Shown: piece by piece, positions 55,637 through 64,000 of the stretch
Layout: every line of letters begins with the position of its first letter
Numbering within the stretch: position 1 is the stretch's first letter
DNA from: Comamonas kerstersii
Lineage (GTDB): Bacteria > Pseudomonadota > Gammaproteobacteria > Burkholderiales > Burkholderiaceae_C
Assembly (NCBI RefSeq): GCF_008801935.1
Contig: NZ_VZOT01000003.1
Coordinates: 124,001 to 188,000 of the forward strand
Length of the DNA stretch: 64,000 nucleotides
Direction: 5' to 3'
Notes under the pieces: model-generated
Database searches by the model: none
Told to the model about the DNA's origin: nothing
Seen by the model: the letters and a program-made list of their open reading frames with translations, nothing else
Position numbers and translations under genes: made by a program

Positions 55637-56371
55637 ATGAATGTTTCTTCTGTCCCTTCTTCACCCGAACCCGCGCTGGAACTGCGCCAGGTGCGCCTGC
55701 AGCGTGGTCGCACCACCGTTTTTTCCAGCCTGAGCCTGCAGCTGCATGAGCCACGCATCGGCCTGATCGGGGACAACGGCGTGGGCAAAACCAGTCTGCT
55801 GCGCCTGCTGTGCGGGCTGGAAGTGCCAGACCAGGGCCAGGTTTTGAGCCAGGGGCAGGACCTGCATGCCGCAGGTGCGCAGCGCGCACGCTGGGTGGGC
55901 ATGATGTTCCAGAACCCGGACGACCAGATCATCTTCCCCACCGTGGTCGAAGAACTGGCCCTGGGCCTGCAGCCACATGGTCTGAACAAAAAAGCAGCCA
56001 AGGCACAGGCGCTGGCTTTTTTGCAGGAGCGGGGCCTGGCCGACTGGGCCGAGCGCGCCGTCACCAGCCTCAGTCAGGGCCAGCGTCAGCATGTGTGCTG
56101 GCTGGCCCTGCTGCTGGCCGCACCACGCAGCCTGCTGCTCGATGAGCCCTATGCCAGCCTGGACCTGCCCGGTCAGGCCAAGCTGGCGCGCGACATTGCG
56201 CAAGCTCAGCAGCAAGTCATTGTCTCCACCCATCTGCTGGACCACGTGCGTGACTTTGCCCGTGTGATCTGGCTGGACCAGGGACAGGTGCGTGCCGATG
56301 GTGCAGGCCACGAAGTCTGCGCCGCCTACGAAGCCGATGTGCGCCAGCGCATCCTCCAGCAACAGGGCTAG
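55637..56371 (+). CDS. ECF transporter ATPase (BioM/CbiO-like)
   Basis: ATPase of an energy-coupling-factor vitamin or metal transporter, 244 residues. Walker A GDNGVGKTS, GMMFQNPDDQIIFPTV (the ECF Q-loop), LSQGQRQHVCWLALLL and LLLDEPYASLDLPGQ are present. It lies 2 nt before the T-component. In betaproteobacteria such ECF A-T pairs with an S-component BioY import biotin (bioMNY); the S gene is not here, so BioM is a guess. Confidence 0.85.
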   Translation: MNVSSVPSSPEPALELRQVRLQRGRTTVFSSLSLQLHEPRIGLIGDNGVGKTSLLRLLCGLEVPDQGQVLSQGQDLHAAGAQRARWVGMMFQNPDDQIIFPTVVEELALGLQPHGLNKKAAKAQALAFLQERGLADWAERAVTSLSQGQRQHVCWLALLLAAPRSLLLDEPYASLDLPGQAKLARDIAQAQQQVIVSTHLLDHVRDFARVIWLDQGQVRADGAGHEVCAAYEADVRQRILQQQG

Positions 56372-56373
56372 GC

Positions 56374-56967
56374 ATGGGCAGTCTTTACAGCGAACACCTC
56401 ACCTGGCTGCATCGCGTCAGCCCTGCGCTCAAGCTGGTGCTGATGGCCGTGCTCAGCACCGCACTGTTCATGCTACAGTCACCTGCCATCATGGTGGGCT
56501 GTGCCGTGGCCTGCGGTCTGCTGTGGCTCAGTCTCGGCAAGGCCACACGCATTGCGCGCCGCCTGATCATTTCTGTGCTGATCGCCGCGCTGCTGATTGC
56601 GGGCTTTCATGCCTTCATGGGCAACTATGCACTGGCCACCACCAGCGCCCTGCGCCTGGCCTGTGCCTCTACGCTGGGTGTGGCCTTGACCGTGACGACC
56701 CACCCCTCCCGCATTCTGGAGTTGCTGGAAGCACTGCTGGCCCCGCTGGCCAGACTGGGCTTTCCGTCGCAGCGCTTTGCGCTGCAACTGGCACTGATGA
56801 TCCGCTTTATCGAGCACTTTTTTGTGCAATGGAAGCGCCTGGACGATGCCTACCGCCTGCGCACCGGCAAGCCCGGTGGTTTCCGGCTGCTGGCGCCACT
56901 GAGCATCCAGATGCTGCAGACCGCCAAACGCGTGGGCGATGCCTTGTTCGCCCGCCTGGGGCAATAA
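56374..56967 (+). CDS. ECF transporter transmembrane component (BioN/CbiQ-like)
   Basis: Membrane T-component of the ECF transporter, 197 residues with about five helices. SEHLTWLHRVSPALKLVLM and TTHPSRILELLEALLAP, then RFIEHFFVQWKRLDDAYRLR, are the T-component coupling helices. Size matches BioN rather than CbiQ. A terminator follows, and no S component is adjacent. Substrate unresolved; biotin is likeliest. Confidence 0.83.
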   Translation: MGSLYSEHLTWLHRVSPALKLVLMAVLSTALFMLQSPAIMVGCAVACGLLWLSLGKATRIARRLIISVLIAALLIAGFHAFMGNYALATTSALRLACASTLGVALTVTTHPSRILELLEALLAPLARLGFPSQRFALQLALMIRFIEHFFVQWKRLDDAYRLRTGKPGGFRLLAPLSIQMLQTAKRVGDALFARLGQ

Positions 56968-56990
56968 AAAACGCTGCCCGAAAGCAGCGT
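56968..56990. terminator. terminator after ECF genes
   Basis: AACGCTGC pairs with GCAGCGTT around CCGAAA, preceded by an A-run, so it suits the minus-strand uspA transcript too. Confidence 0.65.
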
Positions 56991-57014
56991 TGTCTTGTGG
57001 ATGGCTGAAGCCGC

Positions 57015-57452
57015 TTAGCCGCGCACCACCAACACAGGCACCTTGGCAGTCTGCAGCACACGCTGTGCCACGCTGCCCAGCACCAGCTTTTCCAGACCGC
57101 GGCGGCCGTGCGAGCCCATGACGATCAGGTCCGCACCCACGTTTTCACCCACGCGCACAATGCCTTCGTGGATGGCATGGCCTTCGCCCACCAGGGTCTT
57201 GACGGTCACGCCCGTGTCCTTCATGCGCTCGGTCACGTCTTCCAGTGCCTTGTTGGCTTCTGCTGTTGCAGCGCTCAGGTATTGCGCCTGACCGTACGCG
57301 AAATCCGCACCCACGCCCGTGAAGGGATAAGGGTCGAGCACGTACACCGCTGTGACTTCGCTATTGAATGCCTTGGCCAGCTCAGCAGCCTTGGACACGG
57401 CTTGCAGCGATGTTTCCGAACCGTCCACGGGAACCAGGATGTGCTTGAACAT
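57015..57452 (-). CDS. universal stress protein UspA family
   Basis: A 145-residue nucleotide-binding Usp domain. ILVPVDGSETSLQAV opens it, and GSHGRRGLEKLVLGSVAQ is the ATP-binding G-x2-G-x9-G-S motif. So it is an ATP-binding Usp. The ATG at 57452 has GAGGAG upstream. It is convergent with the ECF genes. Stress induction is known for the family; no specific role visible. Confidence 0.92.
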   Translation of the reverse strand: MFKHILVPVDGSETSLQAVSKAAELAKAFNSEVTAVYVLDPYPFTGVGADFAYGQAQYLSAATAEANKALEDVTERMKDTGVTVKTLVGEGHAIHEGIVRVGENVGADLIVMGSHGRRGLEKLVLGSVAQRVLQTAKVPVLVVRG

Positions 57453-57616
57453 GAAAACTCCTCTCGATAATCAACGGTAGATTGTGCGCTACCCATAGGT
57501 ACAGTCTGCGCCTGTCACCTCCGGGCAATCTTGATTCGCATCAAATTGATGCCCCTCTTGCACGAATCCGTTCACGCGCGATGAGAGGCAGCAGCCTGGC
57601 TGCGAACTTAACACGT

Positions 57617-59314
57617 TTAAGCTGTAGGGCAAGACTGCTCTGCCTCCTGCAACACGCGCCACATCACCTTGCCACTGCCACTCTTGGGCAGTGCATCGAC
57701 AAAAGACACCATACGCGGCACCTTGTAGGCGGCCATGTGCTCACGGCACCAGGAGGTAATATCGTCCTCGGTCACCTGCCCCCTGTACTGCGGACGCAGC
57801 ACCACCACGGCCTTGACCGTCTCACCACGGTAGGCATCGCGCGCGGCGATCACACAGGCTTCCTGAATGGCAGGGTGGAGGAACATCATGGATTCCACCT
57901 CTGCAGGCCATACCTTGAAGCCGCTGGCGTTGATCATGCGCTTGAGCCGGTCGGTGATGAAGAAGTACCCGTCCTCGTCCATGCGCCCCAGATCCCCCGT
58001 GCGGAAAAAGCGCTTGCCATCCAGCTCGATAAAGGCGACACGCGTAGCCGCCTCATTGCGCCAGTAGCCCTGAAACAGCTGCGGCCCACTGATCACGATC
58101 TCGCCCTGCTCCCCCACAGGCACTTCCTGCAGCGTATCCGGATCGATGATGCGGGAATCTGTGCCAATAAAGGGAATGCCGAGGCACTGCTGCTTCGGGT
58201 TCTCGGGGGGATTGTTGTGCGAGGGGGCCGCCGTCTCCGTCAGGCCATAGCCTTCCTGATAACGCAGCCGGAATTCATCGTACAGGCGCTGCGCCACGGC
58301 CTGCGGCATGGCTGCGCCTCCGCCGCCGATGTAGGTCAGGCTGCTCAGATCAAACTGCCTGAAGTTCGGGCTGGCAAACAGGTCAATCACCATGGTCGGG
58401 ATATTGGTCCAGTTGGTGATGCGGTACTTGGAGATCCAGCGCCCGGCCAGCTCACGGTCCCAGCGCGGCATCAGCACCATGGTGCCGCCCACGTAGACCA
58501 TGGCATGCATCATCGCCACCATGCCTGTGATGTGAAACATGGGAATGACCGCCAGCGCCACGTTCTCACTGGTTGCCTGCCCCCAGACCGCTGAAGCCAT
58601 GGCATTGCACATGATGCTGGCATGCGTGTGCATGCAACCCTTGGGCAGGCCGGTCGTGCCGCTGGTGTAGGGCAGCACACTCAGGTCCTGCGGCCCCACC
58701 TCAAGAGAGGGCACTGGCTGGGTACAGGCCAGTGCCTGCTGCCAGTTCAGCACTTCACCGCATTCCAGCGCGGGCAGCGGGTGCTGCGTGGTCAGCCATG
58801 CCTGCCAGGCCTCGGGCACAGGTTCACGCTCTGCCTCCGGTGGCAGGTATTCACCAACCTGACTGACTACCATGTGCTGCAGTCTGTGTTCGTATGGAAG
58901 CGCTGCACTGGCCTGTGCCAGTTCAGGCGCCAGATCGGCCGTAGTCATGGCCAGCCTGACGCCTGCATCGGTGATGTAGTGCTGCAGCTCCTGCGCACGA
59001 TTCATCGGGTTGACGGGTACCACCACGGCATTGGCACGCAGGATGGCAAAGTGGGCCATCACCAGCTGCGGCAGGTTCTGCATGAACAGGATGACGCGAT
59101 CGCCGCGCTGCACACCGGCAGCATGCAGACAGGCTGCCAGTCGTTGAGCGCCATCGGCCAGTTCACGGTAGCTGATCGTGCGGCCAAAGAACTGCAGCGC
59201 CACCTTGTCCGGATAGCGGCGCGCGCTGGTTTCAAGGTTGTCCCACAGGGAAGTGGCAGGTGCCGTCAAAGTGCGGGGAACGCGGCGGGGCCAGTGTTGG
59301 TCGTGCAAACGCAT
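57617..59314 (-). CDS. long-chain acyl-CoA synthetase (AMP-forming)
   Basis: A 565-residue adenylate-forming ligase. YTSGTTGLPKGCMHTH is the P-loop A3 motif, YGLTETAAPSHNNPPE is A5, and FRTGDLGRMDEDGYFFITDRLKRM (in part) is A7/A8. LPKSGSGKVMWRVLQ near the end carries the catalytic lysine A10. The ATG at 59314 fits family length; an upstream extension would overlap nth's region. It makes acyl-CoA from a fatty or aryl acid; substrate not fixed. It is divergent from nth. Confidence 0.88.
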   Translation of the reverse strand: MRLHDQHWPRRVPRTLTAPATSLWDNLETSARRYPDKVALQFFGRTISYRELADGAQRLAACLHAAGVQRGDRVILFMQNLPQLVMAHFAILRANAVVVPVNPMNRAQELQHYITDAGVRLAMTTADLAPELAQASAALPYEHRLQHMVVSQVGEYLPPEAEREPVPEAWQAWLTTQHPLPALECGEVLNWQQALACTQPVPSLEVGPQDLSVLPYTSGTTGLPKGCMHTHASIMCNAMASAVWGQATSENVALAVIPMFHITGMVAMMHAMVYVGGTMVLMPRWDRELAGRWISKYRITNWTNIPTMVIDLFASPNFRQFDLSSLTYIGGGGAAMPQAVAQRLYDEFRLRYQEGYGLTETAAPSHNNPPENPKQQCLGIPFIGTDSRIIDPDTLQEVPVGEQGEIVISGPQLFQGYWRNEAATRVAFIELDGKRFFRTGDLGRMDEDGYFFITDRLKRMINASGFKVWPAEVESMMFLHPAIQEACVIAARDAYRGETVKAVVVLRPQYRGQVTEDDITSWCREHMAAYKVPRMVSFVDALPKSGSGKVMWRVLQEAEQSCPTA

Positions 59315-59495
59315 ACGGTCAGCTCCATCAAGGATTGCGAGTGCAGTACACGCTAGCGGCTCTGCCGTGCTTTCACATTCGGGAAGCACCCCATCACAGG
59401 TCACCTGCGCGACCAGCAGGCTTATCCCCGCAGCGCCCGGCACACCGCCACTCGCGCGAGAATCGCAGCATCTTGCGTCACCCGTTGCAGACCCG

Positions 59496-60146
59496 ATGAA
59501 AAAAAACGATATCGAACATTTCTTCGCCACCTTGCGCGAAGCCAACCCCGAGCCTCGCACCGAACTGGAGTACAGCAGCAACTTTGAGCTGCTCACAGCC
59601 GTACTGCTGTCTGCCCAGGCCACGGACGTGGGGGTGAACAAAGCCACGCGCAAACTCTTTCCTGTTGCCAACACCCCGCAAGCCATTCTGGACCTGGGGC
59701 TGGAAGGACTGGAGAGCTACATCAAGACCATTGGCCTGTACCGCAGCAAGGCCAAGCACCTGATGGAGACCTGCCGCATTCTGGTGGAGCAGTTCAACGG
59801 TGAAGTACCCAGCACGCGCGAAGCGCTGGAAACCCTGCCCGGCGTGGGCCGCAAGACGGCCAATGTGGTGCTCAATGTCGGTTTTGGTCAGCCGACCATG
59901 GCGGTGGACACGCACATCTTCCGCGTCAGCAACCGCACCGGTCTGGCCCCCGGAAAAACACCGCTGGAAGTGGAAAAGCAGCTGCTCAAGCGCGTGCCTG
60001 CGGAATACGCCGTCAACTCCCACCACTGGCTGATTCTGCTGGGCCGCTATGTCTGCCAGGCACGCAAGCCCAAGTGCTGGGAATGTCTGGTGTCCCCCTA
60101 CTGCGACTTCAAACCCAAGACTGAAGCACCAGCACGTAAATCCTGA
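59496..60146 (+). CDS. nth: endonuclease III
   Basis: DNA glycosylase/AP lyase for oxidised pyrimidines, 216 residues. The helix-hairpin-helix LPGVGRKTANVVL gives Lys120, and VDTHIFRVSNR gives Asp138. The 4Fe-4S cluster cysteines are at 187, 194, 197 and 203 (C-x6-C-x2-C-x5-C), the same numbering as E. coli. The ATG at 59496 is chosen; longer in-frame starts lack support. It is divergent from the acyl-CoA synthetase. Confidence 0.96.
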   Translation: MKKNDIEHFFATLREANPEPRTELEYSSNFELLTAVLLSAQATDVGVNKATRKLFPVANTPQAILDLGLEGLESYIKTIGLYRSKAKHLMETCRILVEQFNGEVPSTREALETLPGVGRKTANVVLNVGFGQPTMAVDTHIFRVSNRTGLAPGKTPLEVEKQLLKRVPAEYAVNSHHWLILLGRYVCQARKPKCWECLVSPYCDFKPKTEAPARKS

Positions 60147-60262
60147 TAGCAGGCACCGATCGCCCCACCCTTTGGCCGCTGCAGTTTGCAGAGCAGCTTC
60201 GGCAAACATGATCCCGCGCTGCACAGCACATGGCTGACAAATGCTTGCGCGCTCTTGCGGTT

Positions 60263-60274
60263 AGAACCGGTTCT
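60263..60274. promoter_or_regulatory. perfect 12-bp palindrome upstream of DASS transporter gene
   Basis: AGAACCGGTTCT lies 113 bp before the transporter start, in the 240-bp gap after nth. A candidate operator. No other gene or terminator was resolved in the gap. Confidence 0.4.
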
Positions 60275-60386
60275 GTGCCCCGTCAGAATTGACCTGGGAC
60301 AAGGCTTGACGCACATCAATAAGTAGAAACCCTAGGGGCTCTACATTGCGTTCACAGAACCGCATATCAACAACAAGGGAAGCTTC

Positions 60387-61904
60387 ATGCAAAGTGCACC
60401 CACTGCACCTCAAGCCACACCAGCTCCAGCCCAACTCATGCCGAAAATTGGCCTGGTGGCGGCCTTTATCGTCCTGCTGAGCATCGTTTTCATGCCGCCC
60501 ATCGCCGGCCTGCCCCAGGCAGGCCAGATGATGCTGGGCATTCTGGCCTTTGCCGTGATTGTCTGGATGACGGAGGCGCTGGATTATTCCGTCTCCGCCT
60601 TGCTCATCGGCTCGCTCATGATCGGCCTGCTGGCCATCAGCCCCGTGCCCGGCAAGGAAGGTGCAGATGCAGTGATGATGGGCACCAAAGCCGCCCTGCC
60701 CTATGCCCTGGGCGGTTTTAGCAACAGCGCTGTCGTGCTGGTGGCAGCCGCCTGCTTTATTGCGGCAGCCATGACGGCGACGCGCCTGGACCAGCGCATT
60801 GCGCTGCAGGTGCTGTCCTATGTGCCTGCACGCGCCAACCACGTGGTCATGGGTGCCATTTTGGTCGGCTTTTTGCTGTCCTTTATCGTGCCCAGCGCCA
60901 CTGCCCGTGTGGCCTGTCTGATGCCCATCATGCTGGGCTTTCTGACCGCATTTGGTGCAGACCGCCGCAGCAAGTTCGCCGCACTGGTGGTGATTACCGC
61001 AGCCCAGACCGCCAGTGTCTGGAACGTGGGCATCAAGACCGCAGCCGCTCAGAACATGGTGGCGATTGGCTTTATCGAGCGCCAGTTTGGCGAAACCATC
61101 ACCTGGGGTGAATGGTTTGTCGCAGGCGCGCCTTTCTCGGCCTGCCTGACCGTGCTGCTGTACTTCATCATGACGCGCATGCTCAAGCCTGAGATGGACC
61201 ACATCGCAGGTGGCCGCGAAGCCGTGCGCCAGCAACTGCAGGCGCTGGGCAAGATGACGGCCAACCAGTGGAAGCTGCTGGTCATCACCCTGGTGCTGCT
61301 GGGCTTCTGGGCAACGGAAGGCGTGCTGCACAAGGTGGACACCACTTCTTCGACCATCGTGGCCGTAACCCTGATGCTCATGCCCCGCATTGGCATCATG
61401 AGCTGGAAGGAATCGCAAAAGGGCTTCCCATGGGGCACTGTGGTGCTGTTTGCCGTCGGTATCGCCATGGGCTCTGCCCTGCTGAAAACGCAGGCTGCGC
61501 CCTGGCTGGCCAAGCAGATTGTGGAAAACCTGGGCCTGGTCAACGCCTCGGCCTTTGCCATCCTGATGCTGCTGTCGATGTTCCTGATCGTGATTCACCT
61601 GGGCTTTGCCAGCGCCACGGCGCTGGCCTCGACCATGATCCCTATCGTGATCAGCGTGCTGCAGGTCGTGGAGACCCCCGGCATTAACGCCATCGGCATC
61701 ACCATGCTGCTGCAGTTTGTGGTGAGCTTCGGGTTTATCCTGCCCGTGAACTCACCCCAGGGCATGCTGGCTTACGGCACGGACACCTTCACCATCAAGC
61801 AGTACGTGAAAACCGGTTTTGTCATCACCATTGCGGCCACGGTGCTGCTGGTAATCTTTGCCCTGACCTACTGGCCCATGATGGGTTACATGACCCTCAA
61901 ATAA
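60387..61904 (+). CDS. DASS/SLC13-family anion transporter
   Basis: A 505-residue Na+-coupled divalent anion symporter homologue. GILAFAVIVWMTEALDYSVSALLIG (in part), SFIVPSATARVACLMPIMLG (in part), and LPVNSPQGMLAYGTDTFT near the end follow the inverted-repeat SLC13 pattern. Family members carry C4 dicarboxylates, citrate or sulfate; TctBA lies convergent. Substrate unresolved. It follows a gap with a palindrome and ends at a terminator. Confidence 0.87.
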   Translation: MQSAPTAPQATPAPAQLMPKIGLVAAFIVLLSIVFMPPIAGLPQAGQMMLGILAFAVIVWMTEALDYSVSALLIGSLMIGLLAISPVPGKEGADAVMMGTKAALPYALGGFSNSAVVLVAAACFIAAAMTATRLDQRIALQVLSYVPARANHVVMGAILVGFLLSFIVPSATARVACLMPIMLGFLTAFGADRRSKFAALVVITAAQTASVWNVGIKTAAAQNMVAIGFIERQFGETITWGEWFVAGAPFSACLTVLLYFIMTRMLKPEMDHIAGGREAVRQQLQALGKMTANQWKLLVITLVLLGFWATEGVLHKVDTTSSTIVAVTLMLMPRIGIMSWKESQKGFPWGTVVLFAVGIAMGSALLKTQAAPWLAKQIVENLGLVNASAFAILMLLSMFLIVIHLGFASATALASTMIPIVISVLQVVETPGINAIGITMLLQFVVSFGFILPVNSPQGMLAYGTDTFTIKQYVKTGFVITIAATVLLVIFALTYWPMMGYMTLK

Positions 61905-61921
61905 TCGCCTCGCTGCGATAA

Positions 61922-61955
61922 AAAACGGCCCTGCATCTGCAGGGCCGTTTTGCTT
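61922..61955. terminator. bidirectional terminator between DASS gene and tctA
   Basis: AAAACGGCCCTGCA pairs with TGCAGGGCCGTTTT around TC. Confidence 0.9.
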
Positions 61956-61967
61956 GGTGGCTTCACA

Positions 61968-63488
61968 TCATGTAGCCACAGGAACCTGGCACGCAGCCCG
62001 CCGGGCCGCCCAGTACTGCAACAGGCGCGGCACAATGAGTACCAGCAGCACAATGATGACCAGCGTCAGCGACATGGGACGCTGCACAAAAATGCTGAAG
62101 CTACCCTCTCCAATCGCCACCGCATTGCGCATTTGCGCCTCGGCCAGCGGCCCCAGAATCATGCCAACCACCACGGGGGCCGTGGGGAAATCAAAACGCC
62201 GCATCAGCACACCCAGCAGCCCCATGCCAAACAGCAGGAACAGGTCAAACGTGCTCTGGCGCATGCCGTAAGCCCCCACCGTGGCAAAAATCAGAATGCC
62301 TGCATACAGCTGCGGCTTGGGCACGCGCAGCAGTTTGACCCACATGCCCACCATCGGCAGGTTCAACACCAGCAGCATCACATTGCCGATATACAGCGAT
62401 GCAATCAGCGCCCATACCAGCACCTGCGCACTGTCAAACAGCTGCGGGCCAGGGTTGATGCCATAGTTCTGAAACGCGCCCAGCAATACGGCCGTGGTGT
62501 TGCTGGTGGGAATGCCCAGCGTCAGCAGCGGAATCAAGGCTGCTGTCACCGTGGCGTTGTTGGCAGCCTCCGGGCCTGCCACGCCTTCAATGGCGCCCTT
62601 CGCACCGAACTCAGCCTTGTCCTCGCCCTTGGCCAGCTTTTTCTCCGTCGCATAGCTCAAAAAGGTCGGGATTTCCGTGCCACCCGCAGGAATGCAGCCA
62701 AAGGGAGCGCCAATGACCGTGCCACGAATCCATGCAGGCCAGGAACGCTTCCAGTCGCGCCGATTCATGTGCACGCGGCTGATGGCGTTCTGGCTTTCCT
62801 TGACCTTGCCTTCATACAGGGCGTAGTACAACACTTCGGCCACGGCAAACAGGCCGACGGCCACCAGCACGATATCGATGCCGTCGAGCAGTTCCATCTT
62901 GCCGCCGGTGTAGCGCGCAGCACCAGAGATCTGGTCCATGCCCACGCAGCCCATGGCCAGCCCCAGAAACAATGATGTAATGCCGCGCACCATGCTCTGC
63001 CCCAGCACCGCGGACACGGTGGTAAAGGCCAGTACCATGAGCATGAAATACTCGGGCGGCCCCAACCGCACAGCAAACTCAGCCACCCCGGGTGCAAAAA
63101 GCGTCACCACCACCGTCGCAATCGTGCCTGCCACAAAGGAGCCGATGGCAGCTGTTGCCAGTGCCGCGCCGGCACGGCCACTCTTGGCCATCTTGTTGCC
63201 TTCCATGGCCGTGACCATGCTGGCCGTCTCCCCCGGCGTGTTCAGCAGGATGGAGGTGGTCGATCCGCCATACATGGCGCCGTAATAAATACCGGCAAAG
63301 AAAATCATGGATGCCGTGATTTCCACCTTGGCCGTAATCGGCAGCAGCATGGCCACCGCCACCGCAGGGCCTATGCCCGGCAAGACCCCCACGGCCGTGC
63401 CCAGCGCACAGCCGAGCAAGGCCCACAGCAGATTCATGGGCGTGGCCGCCGTGGCAAAGCCTTGCAGCAATGCATCAAACAAGTCCAT
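61968..63488 (-). CDS. tctA: tripartite tricarboxylate transporter large subunit TctA
   Basis: Large 12-helix permease of a TTT-family citrate-type transporter, 506 residues. [25 protein letters not shown] (in part), [20 protein letters not shown] and [15 protein letters not shown] are the family marks. The ATG at 63488 overlaps the tctB stop by one base (TGATG), so translation is coupled. A GTG nine bases upstream is less likely. The receptor TctC is not in the window. Confidence 0.95.
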   Translation of the reverse strand: MDLFDALLQGFATAATPMNLLWALLGCALGTAVGVLPGIGPAVAVAMLLPITAKVEITASMIFFAGIYYGAMYGGSTTSILLNTPGETASMVTAMEGNKMAKSGRAGAALATAAIGSFVAGTIATVVVTLFAPGVAEFAVRLGPPEYFMLMVLAFTTVSAVLGQSMVRGITSLFLGLAMGCVGMDQISGAARYTGGKMELLDGIDIVLVAVGLFAVAEVLYYALYEGKVKESQNAISRVHMNRRDWKRSWPAWIRGTVIGAPFGCIPAGGTEIPTFLSYATEKKLAKGEDKAEFGAKGAIEGVAGPEAANNATVTAALIPLLTLGIPTSNTTAVLLGAFQNYGINPGPQLFDSAQVLVWALIASLYIGNVMLLVLNLPMVGMWVKLLRVPKPQLYAGILIFATVGAYGMRQSTFDLFLLFGMGLLGVLMRRFDFPTAPVVVGMILGPLAEAQMRNAVAIGEGSFSIFVQRPMSLTLVIIVLLVLIVPRLLQYWAARRAACQVPVAT

Positions 63489-64000
63489 CACAGCCACCCC
63501 GTATTTGTGAGCCCTGGCAGGTTAATGGCCAGCAATTGCGTAAAGGTCCAGTACACGGGAGCGGCAATCACCAAGCCCGTCAGCACATCCTTGACCAGCA
63601 TGCGAGTACTGAGCACATGCTGCTGTCCTTGCGCTCGGCGCAGCCCCTGCACAGCCAGCAGGTAACACAGCGCACAGCTCAAAATAAAGCCCAGGTGCTC
63701 AATCAGACCCGCATTGAGCAGCAACCCTGCCGACACCCAGACAAATGGACCGAGATCAGCGCGTGCGCTGCCGCCGGGCTCTGCAGCATGGCGAAAACCA
63801 CCCGTCCATGCCTCCCCCATCAACCAGATGCCGCACATGCCCAGCGCCACTGCACACAGCCAGGGCAGAAAATTGGGGCCCACACCGCCATAGCCTGCAT
63901 CGCCTTCAATCATGCTGGCTCCTATACCCATACCAATGGCTACCAGTAATACCAGGCCACCAACTGCGGCCTGCCACCGGGCAGCAGGAATGGCACTTTC
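63488..64000 (-). CDS. tctB: tripartite tricarboxylate transporter small subunit TctB, 5' end cut
   Basis: Small four-helix subunit. The reading frame is open through 64000, so the ATG at 63931 is internal: residues read before it include a hydrophobic run [16 protein letters not shown], the first helix. The last half has [23 protein letters not shown]. The N-terminus lies outside the window. It is upstream of and coupled to tctA. Confidence 0.88.
   Translation of the reverse strand, partial: ESAIPAARWQAAVGGLVLLVAIGMGIGASMIEGDAGYGGVGPNFLPWLCAVALGMCGIWLMGEAWTGGFRHAAEPGGSARADLGPFVWVSAGLLLNAGLIEHLGFILSCALCYLLAVQGLRRAQGQQHVLSTRMLVKDVLTGLVIAAPVYWTFTQLLAINLPGLTNTGWL

Overview
The window is about 60% G+C, gene-dense chromosomal DNA from a betaproteobacterium, most likely a Comamonas-like member of the Comamonadaceae. 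This rests on the family make-up: TRAP, tripartite-tricarboxylate and Liv transporters, an Aer-like PAS chemoreceptor, a small SWIB protein, a DUF3297 protein and an RpiR-controlled aap operon. It also rests on intergenic palindromic repeats built on an AGCGCTAGCAGCT core. No rRNA, tRNA, CRISPR array, insertion sequence or prophage gene was seen. Genes are cut at both edges: a class III sirtuin at the left (C-terminus missing) and a TctB subunit at the right (N-terminus missing).

Layout. 1-1.3 kb: sirtuin and rlmB. 1.4-6.2 kb: Na+/Ser-Thr symporter, SulP anion permease, diguanylate cyclase and an orphan FlhG-like ATPase. 6.3-8.7 kb: plsY, ybaK and a Tas-like aldo/keto reductase on the minus strand. 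8.7-14.5 kb: a minus-strand operon rpiR-aapJQMP-iaaA (regulator, polar amino acid ABC importer, isoaspartyl peptidase/asparaginase), preceded by a 46-bp nested palindrome. 14.6-21.6 kb: an alpha/beta hydrolase, an unknown 125-residue protein, a ChpA-like hybrid CheA kinase and a PAS-containing chemoreceptor. 21.7-24.9 kb: DUF3297, glutathione transferase, rluE, SWIB protein and an RraA-like protein. 25.2-28.5 kb: aceA with paired operator-like palindromes, then an amino acid/polyamine permease with a structured leader and a 33-codon small ORF. 28.9-34.7 kb: metNI without metQ, a lipoprotein, a Kv-type channel with a zinc ribbon, an HPP-CBS membrane protein and a DEDDy exonuclease. 34.9-38.0 kb: metY, an OmpW-type porin and a rhodanese/EF-hand lipoprotein. 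38.2-45.8 kb: gcvT-gcvH-gcvP, a hybrid histidine kinase and rluA. 46-51 kb: complete livJHMGF. 51.1-54.1 kb: TRAP dctPQM. 54.4-64 kb: a small membrane protein, FMN reductase, ECF A and T subunits, a universal stress protein, acyl-CoA synthetase, nth, a DASS anion transporter and tctBA.

Taken together the region looks like that of an organism living on amino acids and organic acids. It encodes importers for polar and branched-chain amino acids, methionine, Ser/Thr and probably polyamines. It also encodes three carboxylate transporter types, the glyoxylate-shunt enzyme isocitrate lyase and the glycine cleavage system. Most genes are conserved housekeeping or transport functions. The least explained items are the permease leader with its small ORF, the RpiR nested palindrome, the aceA operator pair, the rhodanese/EF-hand lipoprotein, the stand-alone ChpA-like kinase and the interspersed palindromic repeats.
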